From NCBI RefSeq assembly GCF_020216885.1, contig NZ_JAIWON010000046.1:1-10000 (forward strand): 10,000 nucleotides of DNA. The letters are read 5' to 3'. Under the pieces are notes generated by a model. It was not told where the DNA came from, ran no database searches, and saw only the letters and a program-made list of their open reading frames with translations. The translations under genes and the position numbers were made by a program. Every line of letters starts with the position of its first letter. Within the stretch, counting starts at the first letter, position 1. Of the stretch, positions 1 through 5,739 are shown in pieces. The stretch comes from Zymomonas sp. GTDB lineage: Bacteria; Pseudomonadota; Alphaproteobacteria; Sphingomonadales; Sphingomonadaceae.

Positions 1-1826
1 TATTCTTTGACTATATTCGAGATGTTAATAAAAATTATAATTTTGACCTGTACCGCTATGAAGGTCGAAGCGTAGATTTTTTTGAAAATATTTTATACTA
101 TAATTATTTAGAAAAATATTTTGAAAACGAATATACATTTTATGATTTTAAAAATGTTATCGAAAAATTACTTCCTCAGGACATAAGTCATAGATTTAAA
201 CTAGATGAGTTGCCATTTTCATTATTTGGAAACGACTATCTTTTGAATATTTTAGCTCCAAATGAAGTACATTATTTATCATCTTTATTTGAAGAATTTA
301 AATTGCCTTTTATTCGGTTAGAGCCACCATTATTTAGTCCAGAATATTTCCCAGAACTAAAAAAACTTCCTTATTTTACTGCAACAATATCCTCACATCA
401 TCATGTATGGATGAATAAAAAAATCGCAATTTGTATAAGCGGTGAATTCCGGCATGTTGTTCATAGAACGCCAGAACAGCAAGTAAGAACAATCAAATCA
501 TTCTTGTCAGGCGTTGACTGTGACGTCTATTTGCATGGCTGGCATAACACATCAGAAGCACTTATAATTCACGAACTGAAACCTAAAAAATATTTATTTG
601 AAGACCAGAAATCATTTTGGGATTTAGAAAGACAGATAAAGTTTCGTGAGCCACGTTTGAAAGCAGGACGTGATCACGGCTCGCTCTCTATGTTTTATAG
701 TATACAAAAATCTTTTGAGCTTATCGAAAATTATGAAGATTATGACTATGTCGTAAGAATAAGGCCAGATGTGTACCCAGATCTCTCACTGAAAGAAATT
801 CTGGTCAAAATTAGCGATGAAGGTGATTTCATAGAAAATGCTATTTATTTTCCTAAATGCTATCACTCAAAAGGGATAAATGATCAATTCGCCATAGGTA
901 ATATAAAATCTATGGATCACTATTTTAAAACCTTCGATTATATAAAAAACAATATAGATAAATTATTTTTTAATCCAGAATCTATTTTACTCAAAAATAT
1001 ATTAGAAAATGCGATAAAACCAGCTGTAATTGATTTTCCTTATGCATTGATGCGTCATTTGCCCTTTCGGGTACATGAGATAAGCCGAGTCATGCATGAC
1101 CAAGAGAATGTTTGGTGGTCCCGAACCGACAGCCTCCCAGCGCTTACTGATCTTAGCCAGTTCTTTCGTGATAAGTTAAGATCAATGGAAGCAAGCATGA
1201 CAGGCCTCGTCCCAGATGTCCTGTTTTTTCCTTTTAAAGTCGCAGAATATCCACGTGGTCATGTCTGGGTCGAAGTAAAAAATGATGACAATAATCCATC
1301 AAAAGCTATCGCCGCCTATTTCATAAGCAAGCAAGAGGCTCATGTTTCTCACTGTGTGATTAATGAAAATTATGTAGAGTTTATAAGAGATTTTCAAAAA
1401 CATACTTTTATCTTCAAAGAAAAGAATTGCTTTATTTTTTCACAATGGCGTTTTGTTGGGAATTCTTTCTGCAATGTCAGGAAAAAATTCCCAATTTCCA
1501 GAGTCTTGAAAGATAATCCTCTTTCTTTCGATTCAATGGCAAAGGCATGGCGAATTTACGATCAAATGCAAGAAGATGAAAATAACGGTATTCATGTAAG
1601 TCGACCCGTTGAGAAATTTCAGTCTAAAAAAATATCTTCAAATATCGACGTAGAGTCTTCGGCACTTAAGATCTCTTTATTTTTCCTTGATAAAATTATC
1701 AGCGAAAGATTGAGAAACAAGCTTCATAATAATCCAGAATTATTTTTTAAGGATGCAAAAAACCCTCTGTCTAAAATAATTGGAAAATCATTTTTCAAAG
1801 AAAGAAATAGAAAAAATAATATCTAG
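1..1826 (+). CDS. Glycosyltransferase-like surface-polysaccharide protein, 5' end outside the window
   Basis: The frame is open without a stop from the left edge to TAG at 1824-1826, so the gene is 5'-truncated (first whole codon at 3-5). The TTG at 210 is not a credible start: coding-like sequence runs straight through it. About 607 codons are visible. A domain starting at the Met codon at 411 (MNKKIAICISGEFR) shows the layout of GT-A-like sugar-transferase domains found in capsule and O-antigen loci: a first strand ending in SGEFR, then DVYLHGW (about 510-542), YVVRIRPDVYPD (747-782) and NDQFAIG (879-899). The RxRPD aspartates would be candidate metal or nucleotide-sugar ligands; that is inference. 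Sequence before 411 and after about 1060 belongs to further, unrecognised regions. There is no signal peptide or membrane segment in the visible part, so it is probably cytoplasmic or peripheral. It converges on a polysaccharide-export permease, which supports a capsule or LPS role. GC content is uneven along the gene. The exact family and sugar are unknown. Confidence 0.85.
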   Translation, partial: FFDYIRDVNKNYNFDLYRYEGRSVDFFENILYYNYLEKYFENEYTFYDFKNVIEKLLPQDISHRFKLDELPFSLFGNDYLLNILAPNEVHYLSSLFEEFKLPFIRLEPPLFSPEYFPELKKLPYFTATISSHHHVWMNKKIAICISGEFRHVVHRTPEQQVRTIKSFLSGVDCDVYLHGWHNTSEALIIHELKPKKYLFEDQKSFWDLERQIKFREPRLKAGRDHGSLSMFYSIQKSFELIENYEDYDYVVRIRPDVYPDLSLKEILVKISDEGDFIENAIYFPKCYHSKGINDQFAIGNIKSMDHYFKTFDYIKNNIDKLFFNPESILLKNILENAIKPAVIDFPYALMRHLPFRVHEISRVMHDQENVWWSRTDSLPALTDLSQFFRDKLRSMEASMTGLVPDVLFFPFKVAEYPRGHVWVEVKNDDNNPSKAIAAYFISKQEAHVSHCVINENYVEFIRDFQKHTFIFKEKNCFIFSQWRFVGNSFCNVRKKFPISRVLKDNPLSFDSMAKAWRIYDQMQEDENNGIHVSRPVEKFQSKKISSNIDVESSALKISLFFLDKIISERLRNKLHNNPELFFKDAKNPLSKIIGKSFFKERNRKNNI

Positions 1827-1835
1827 ATTTTGAAA

Positions 1836-1863
1836 TAGCCACCTTAATTAATTAAGGTGGCTA
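1836..1863. terminator. 28-bp perfect palindrome, probable bidirectional terminator
   Basis: TAGCCACCTTAATT is followed directly by its exact reverse complement. It lies between two convergent stop codons (1826 on +, 1868 on -). The stem tip would open to form a loop in RNA. Only short A/T runs flank it (AAAATTTA on the + side, TATTTC on the - side), so it is a weak intrinsic terminator by U-tract, but its position and symmetry suit termination of both genes. Confidence 0.7.
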
Positions 1864-1867
1864 AAAT

Positions 1868-2692
1868 TTAGTTGAGCGTTATATGCCGTCTTATTGCTCT
1901 TAAGGCTAGTAAGCCTATTAGTGTAGTAATCGTACAGAAAAAAGACAGGTAACTAAAGTTAAAATATTTACCGCTGGCAGAGTCAAATTGTCCATACCTC
2001 ACCATCTCTATACACTGAGCCATGGGAACCCACTCAAGCCATCCCCTATAGGGGTTTGGAATCCATTCCATCATAAAAAAGATTGCAGAGATTGGCATAG
2101 CAAAATATGTCATTGGATGTATTAGTCGCTCAATAGTAGCATTTTCGTATGTTGCTGCGCAGACAATGGCCGATATAGCAAAAGATAGCCAAGTTATATA
2201 TAATTGACCTAACAAGATATATAATGGCCGGACAGGTAGTCCCCCAATTCCAAGGCAATAAGATAAGAATATTAGGATAAAAACACTGCACATAATGCCT
2301 GCAGCTTCAAGAATAGTGCGTGCAAACAACATATCAAAAAGACTGACCATTCTATGGTATAATAACGGCGCGTTCGCTTCGATTGTCCCACCCGACCGAT
2401 TGACGATGTTTCTGAAGATAATAAACGTCCCATACCCTACAATTGCAAAAGGTACCGGTTTTATATCAGTCATCGCAAATTCAGATGAATCTGAACCTGC
2501 ATGGAGTATTCCAATACCTGTTGCAAAAAGCATCGGCTCCAAGATTATCCATAGATAACCTATATTTTCACGTCCGTAACGTGTGTGAAGTTCGCGCAGG
2601 ATAAGGGCTCCAATCACTCGGGATTGTATACGCAAACCACATAAGAATTCCCTGATAGAGGAATTGTTGTTTTTATAGACTTTTGCTTCCAT
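1868..2692 (-). CDS. ABC-2 type polysaccharide export permease (KpsM/Wzm-like)
   Basis: This is an inner-membrane permease subunit of an ABC exporter for capsular polysaccharide, O-antigen or a similar lipid-linked glycan. The 274 residues match the usual family length (about 260-280). The amphipathic N-terminal motif RELHTRYGRENIGYLW (residues 33-48) is characteristic of KpsM/BexB/CtrC-type permeases. About six hydrophobic segments follow, and the late WVPMAQCIEMVRYGQF (221-236) corresponds to the family's conserved C-terminal region. Start: ATG at 2692, with an in-frame TAG 9 bases upstream, so no earlier start is possible; no clear Shine-Dalgarno sequence is visible. The gene stands alone: downstream it converges on a glycosyltransferase-like gene, upstream it diverges from a hydrolase. 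The required ATPase (KpsT/Wzt) is not in the window. Without it I cannot separate capsule from O-antigen export, so I give no gene symbol. Confidence 0.93.
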   Translation of the reverse strand: MEAKVYKNNNSSIREFLCGLRIQSRVIGALILRELHTRYGRENIGYLWIILEPMLFATGIGILHAGSDSSEFAMTDIKPVPFAIVGYGTFIIFRNIVNRSGGTIEANAPLLYHRMVSLFDMLFARTILEAAGIMCSVFILIFLSYCLGIGGLPVRPLYILLGQLYITWLSFAISAIVCAATYENATIERLIHPMTYFAMPISAIFFMMEWIPNPYRGWLEWVPMAQCIEMVRYGQFDSASGKYFNFSYLSFFCTITTLIGLLALRAIRRHITLN

Positions 2693-2895
2693 TATTTTTT
2701 TCTATAAGAAATTATATTCAATGATAAGAGAGATTTTATTCTATCTGCTCTCTATTGACTTAGAAACAATAAGACACAAATAGGCCTTGCTGTTGATGCG
2801 CTCTCCTCGACACAACAATAGTGATCCGTATCAGTATGCTCGATTGACTACTGATTTTTGAAGCAAGCTGAACAGCATTCACAGGAGTGAAGCAA
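2693..2895. other. Divergent intergenic region between ABC permease and hydrolase
   Basis: These 203 bp must hold the promoters of both flanking genes. On the - strand a perfect TATAAT lies at 2716-2711, but without a good -35 box, and it would leave a leader of only about 10 nt before the permease ATG. On the + strand TTGACT (2844-2849) and TTGATG (2793-2798) could be -35 boxes, but neither has a good -10 at normal spacing. I see no strong operator repeat. Base composition changes here, from AT-rich on the left to moderate GC on the right. Confidence 0.4.
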
Positions 2896-3705
2896 ATGGC
2901 CAAAACTATTCCGATGCGTTGGCAAACTCTGGACGATACCCCAAAAACGGTTGATGCCCTAAAGGGACAACATGCTGAAATCAATGGCTGTTCCCTCTAC
3001 TATGCCATGGGTGGCACAGGTGAGGAAACCGTCATCTTACTGCATGGGGGTATGGCAAATTCAGATTATTGGGGTCTTCAAGCCGCTTTTCTGATGCAAT
3101 CTTATCGTGTCATTGTGGTTGACAGCCGCGCGCATGGTCGCAGTTCTGCGGGCGATAGATCGCTAAGTTACAACCAGATGACCCACGATGTCGCCAGCCT
3201 TATGGATCACCTTGGCATTGCCAAAGCTAGCATTATCGGCTGGAGCGATGGCGGCATACAAAGCATTATGCTTGCCGCTTTATTTCCTGAAAAAATCACC
3301 CGCATTTTTGCTTATGGCGCGCATATGTCTCTCGCGGGCTTAAACCAGAATTTTGGCGGTAACAAAGTCGTCAGCAGCTTCCTCGAACGCGCTGAAGAAG
3401 AATATCATCGCCTTTCACCAACACCGGATAATTTCGATCAATTTTACGAAAATGTGCAACAACTCTGGAAATGGAAGCATGATTCCGCATTCACGATAGA
3501 TCAACTTTCTTCTATCCGTTGTCCGGCATGGATTGTTGATGGTGATCGGGATGAGATGATTAACAGACCACATCTCGAATATCTGTTCCAACATATTCCT
3601 GACAGCTCTTTTATGCTGCTACCCGATACAACCCATTTTGCCTTCATTCAGGCACCCAATTTATTTAATGCCGCCCTTCAAGATTTTATGTCTGTTTCAC
3701 GATAA
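2896..3705 (+). CDS. Alpha/beta-hydrolase fold protein
   Basis: This is a soluble serine hydrolase of the alpha/beta fold; substrate unknown (esterase, lactonase or C-C hydrolase are all possible). I choose ATG at 2896, giving 269 residues, because AGGAG at 2883-2887 sits 8 bases upstream; the GTG at 2887 overlaps that ribosome-binding site. The landmarks are complete and in order: oxyanion-hole HGG at residues 50-52, the DSRAHGRS segment (76-83), nucleophile elbow GWSDGG with Ser117, probable acid Asp219 in DGDRDEM, and catalytic His247 in DTTHFAF. A helical cap region lies about 140-200. There is no signal peptide, so it is probably cytoplasmic. It is transcribed alone, diverging from the polysaccharide permease and followed by a strong terminator. 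Nothing nearby suggests a pathway. Confidence 0.93.
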   Translation: MAKTIPMRWQTLDDTPKTVDALKGQHAEINGCSLYYAMGGTGEETVILLHGGMANSDYWGLQAAFLMQSYRVIVVDSRAHGRSSAGDRSLSYNQMTHDVASLMDHLGIAKASIIGWSDGGIQSIMLAALFPEKITRIFAYGAHMSLAGLNQNFGGNKVVSSFLERAEEEYHRLSPTPDNFDQFYENVQQLWKWKHDSAFTIDQLSSIRCPAWIVDGDRDEMINRPHLEYLFQHIPDSSFMLLPDTTHFAFIQAPNLFNAALQDFMSVSR

Positions 3706-3720
3706 AATAATCATTTCCCA

Positions 3721-3750
3721 AGCTACACATAGCTACACATAGCTACACAT
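3721..3750. repeat. Tandem repeat, three exact copies of AGCTACACAT
   Basis: Three identical head-to-tail decamers begin 16 bases after the hydrolase stop codon and end immediately before the stem of its terminator. The copies carry no mismatch, which suggests recent slippage expansion. They are noncoding. Confidence 0.95.
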
Positions 3751-3784
3751 AAAAGCAGGTGCCTCAAAAACACCTGCTTTTTTT
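3751..3784 (+). terminator. Intrinsic terminator of the hydrolase gene
   Basis: An 11-bp perfect stem (AAAAGCAGGTG with CACCTGCTTTT) encloses a 9-base loop and runs into seven T residues (3778-3784). This is a textbook Rho-independent terminator, 45 bases after the hydrolase stop. Confidence 0.92.
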
Positions 3785-3820
3785 ACGTCCAGCCTTCGTT
3801 CCTATCGAAAAATATTCCGG

Positions 3821-3848
3821 TTGATCGCTAAAAGATAAACTTTAATAC
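3821..3848 (+). promoter_or_regulatory. Candidate sigma70-type promoter for the amino-acid permease
   Basis: TTGATC (3821-3826) and TAATAC (3843-3848) are separated by 16 bases in AT-rich DNA, about 80 bases before the permease start and after the upstream terminator. The match is only moderate and other AT-rich hexamers are nearby. Confidence 0.3.
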
Positions 3849-3930
3849 GACAAAATATTTACAAGCTATTTTCCTACATCAAAATTATTAAAAAATTACG
3901 TTTTTGATATATAAAATTTTAGAGAGGGTT

Positions 3931-5259
3931 ATGTCGAATAAACGAGACCAGACAGAGTCAAAACATTCACAAGATACATCCGATAATGTAGTTCCTCAAC
4001 TGACCAAAGAAGAATGGCGCGCCGCTATACGCTTTGACAGCACCGATATCGGCTGGATCGTTATGAGTATCGGCATGGCAATCGGCGCAGGAATCGTCTT
4101 TCTTCCTGTTCAAGTCGGCCTGATGGGTATTTGGGTTTTTCTGCTTTCTGCCATTGTCGGTTATCCTGGCATGTATATGTTCCAGCGGTTATTTATAAAT
4201 ACGCTGGCTTCGGCTACAGTCAGCCAAACTTATCCAGATATGATTTCCAGCTATTTAGGCCGAAAATGGGGGCTTTTTCTTGGCGCGCTCTATTTCGTTA
4301 TGCTGACAATCTGGATGTTCATCTACGCTACTGCCATCACACGAGATAGCGCCTCTTACCTACATAGTTTTGGTATTACCCATAAACTCCTATCCCAAAC
4401 TTCATGGTATCCGCTTGTTCTCATGATTATTCTGGTAGCACTGGCTTCGCGTGGCGAACGGATGCTGTTTAAATTATCGGGATTAATGGTTCTGACCAAG
4501 CTGTTTATCGTAGCTGCCTTGGGAATATTTATGATTCCGCAATGGAATTTTGCTAATCTTGGTTCGGTTCCACCAACAGGCAGCTTGATTTCAAAAGCCA
4601 TTATCACACTACCTTTTACGCTGACTTCTATTCTGTTTATTCAGACTTTAAGCCCAATGGTTATTTCTTATAGAGCGCGTGAAAAATCGCCCGAAGTTGC
4701 CCGTCATAAAGCCTTGCGGGCAATGAATATTGCTTTTGCCATTTTGTTTATAACGGTTTTCTTCTACGCGATATCTTTTACACTCGCGATGAGCCATGAA
4801 AGCGCGGTTTCCGCCTATCAACAGAATATTTCGGCGCTCGCTATCATGGCACAAATATTTCCCGCCAGTTCAGTTGGGCTGATTGGCGTTGTTCTGAATA
4901 TATTTGCAGTGATGACAGCCTTTTTCGGGGTCTATCTTGGCTTTCGTGAAGCCTGCGTCGGCATTTTTACAACGATAGGGTCACGCTGGCTGCCTTCTGA
5001 AAAATTGCAAGGACGCTGGCTTCAATATGGCGTAATGATTTTTGCGGTTTTACTGGCATGGGGTGCTGTTATCGTTAACTTGCCCGTGTTGTCTTTCACA
5101 ACATTTTGCAGTCCGATTTTCGGGATCATCGGATGCCTTATTCCCGTTTGGCTCGTCATGAAGCGGCCAGCCCTGTCAAAATATCGTGGAGCAGGTCTTA
5201 TCTTCATCGCGATCATCGGTATTCTTTTATGCCTGTCACCCTTTGTGACATGGTTATAG
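3931..5259 (+). CDS. HAAAP-family amino-acid permease (SdaC/YhjV-like)
   Basis: This is an inner-membrane secondary transporter of the hydroxy/aromatic amino acid permease family, whose known members import serine, threonine or aromatic amino acids with protons or sodium. I choose ATG at 3931 (442 residues), preceded by the purine-rich GAGAGGG; the TTG at 3904 lacks a ribosome-binding site. After a polar N-terminus of about 37 residues, the first membrane segment carries the family signature IGMAIGAGIVFLPVQVGL (47-64). About ten more hydrophobic segments follow, giving the usual eleven. The protein ends almost directly after the last one. The overall pattern is closest to the YhjV/YhaO/YqeG branch rather than to TdcC, but the substrate cannot be read from the sequence. 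It has its own terminator and no metabolic partner gene beside it. Confidence 0.93.
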   Translation: MSNKRDQTESKHSQDTSDNVVPQLTKEEWRAAIRFDSTDIGWIVMSIGMAIGAGIVFLPVQVGLMGIWVFLLSAIVGYPGMYMFQRLFINTLASATVSQTYPDMISSYLGRKWGLFLGALYFVMLTIWMFIYATAITRDSASYLHSFGITHKLLSQTSWYPLVLMIILVALASRGERMLFKLSGLMVLTKLFIVAALGIFMIPQWNFANLGSVPPTGSLISKAIITLPFTLTSILFIQTLSPMVISYRAREKSPEVARHKALRAMNIAFAILFITVFFYAISFTLAMSHESAVSAYQQNISALAIMAQIFPASSVGLIGVVLNIFAVMTAFFGVYLGFREACVGIFTTIGSRWLPSEKLQGRWLQYGVMIFAVLLAWGAVIVNLPVLSFTTFCSPIFGIIGCLIPVWLVMKRPALSKYRGAGLIFIAIIGILLCLSPFVTWL

Positions 5260-5331
5260 ATTGACCACCGACAATCCGACCTATCGATCTTGTATAGGTA
5301 TGTTTTTAAGATAAAGACTTCGAATTGATAT

Positions 5332-5367
5332 AGGAGGGAATGATTTATCCATTTCCTCCTTATTTTT
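5332..5367 (+). terminator. Intrinsic terminator of the amino-acid permease gene
   Basis: AGGAGGGAAT (5332-5341) pairs with ATTTCCTCCT (5351-5360) over 10 bp including one G-T pair, with a 9-base loop, followed by TATTTTT. It lies 72 bases after the permease stop. A weaker hairpin (ACCTAT at 5279-5284 with ATAGGT at 5294-5299) precedes it. Confidence 0.8.
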
Positions 5368-5431
5368 CCTAAAAAACACACCATAATGCACTGATTTCGC
5401 AACATTTATTTTGAAAATAAAATTTATATTT

Positions 5432-5460
5432 TTGAATCCTTGATTCATTCCTTATTTAAT
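5432..5460 (+). promoter_or_regulatory. Candidate promoter for the small exported protein
   Basis: TTGAAT (5432-5437) and TTTAAT (5455-5460) are 17 bases apart, just upstream of the small gene. An overlapping alternative is TTGATT (5440-5445) with TATTTT (5463-5468). The region from 5380 to 5498 is very AT-rich, so chance matches are expected. Confidence 0.25.
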
Positions 5461-5498
5461 TATATTTTACAAAAAATTACATATCATAAGACCTTTAT

Positions 5499-5720
5499 AT
5501 GATTTCTAGACGTAATTTTTGTATCAGATTGGGCGTGATTAGTCTTTTCGCGCTTATGCCGTTTTTTACCCATCAAGATATGCGTTCCGCATTACCCAAA
5601 GCATCCAATAAACAACATCTATTAGAAATCCAGAAACAAGCTAATTTAGGCAATATCAAAGCCAAAAAAATTATCAGCGCGTTATCCGAAGGCCGTCAAG
5701 ACGGCCTAGAGAATGAATAG
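5499..5720 (+). CDS. Small hypothetical protein with Tat-like signal sequence
   Basis: I do not recognise this 73-residue protein. The N-terminus SRRNFCI (residues 3-9) resembles the twin-arginine consensus S-R-R-x-F-L-K. It is followed by a hydrophobic stretch (about 11-23) and a possible signal-peptidase site after Ala31, so it may be exported to the periplasm or anchored by the N-terminus. The mature part would be only about 42 residues. It ends in a charged helix, and QANLGNIKAKKIISALSEG (about 47-65) vaguely resembles half of a Sel1-type repeat (A..GN..A...I..L..G). The ATG at 5499 has no good Shine-Dalgarno sequence, which lowers confidence. It stands alone after the permease terminator and converges on the porin gene, with 19 bases between the stop codons. 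Confidence 0.6.
   Translation: MISRRNFCIRLGVISLFALMPFFTHQDMRSALPKASNKQHLLEIQKQANLGNIKAKKIISALSEGRQDGLENE
5690..5707. terminator. GC-rich inverted repeat at the convergent gene ends
   Basis: AGGCCGTC and GACGGCCT form a perfect inverted repeat with 2 bases between them (realistically a 7-bp stem with a 4-base loop). It lies inside the last codons of the small gene and 33 bases past the porin stop on the - strand. It is the only clear hairpin between these convergent genes and may help end porin transcription. No T-tract follows directly on either strand; on the - strand a run of seven T comes about 20 bases later. Confidence 0.35.
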
Positions 5721-5739
5721 CTTTGGAGGCTAACTTTGG

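Noticed and set aside
210..212. TTG start for the left-edge gene
   Set aside because: The same frame is open and coding-like all the way to the window edge, so the true start lies upstream.
2887..2889. GTG start for the hydrolase
   Set aside because: It overlaps the AGGAG ribosome-binding site that is well placed for the ATG at 2896.
2760..2984. A 74-codon open frame on the - strand upstream of the ABC permease
   Set aside because: It overlaps the hydrolase start region antisense, has no ribosome-binding site and no family features.
3721..3750. CRISPR-like or iteron array from the three decamers
   Set aside because: The units are directly adjacent, without spacers, only 10 bp long and three in number; there is no Rep or Cas gene.
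3904..3906. TTG start for the amino-acid permease
   Set aside because: There is no ribosome-binding site before it, while the ATG at 3931 follows a purine-rich GAGAGGG.
5022..5405. A 127-codon open frame on the - strand
   Set aside because: It lies mostly antisense to the permease 3' end, crosses its terminator, and has low-complexity, non-protein-like sequence.
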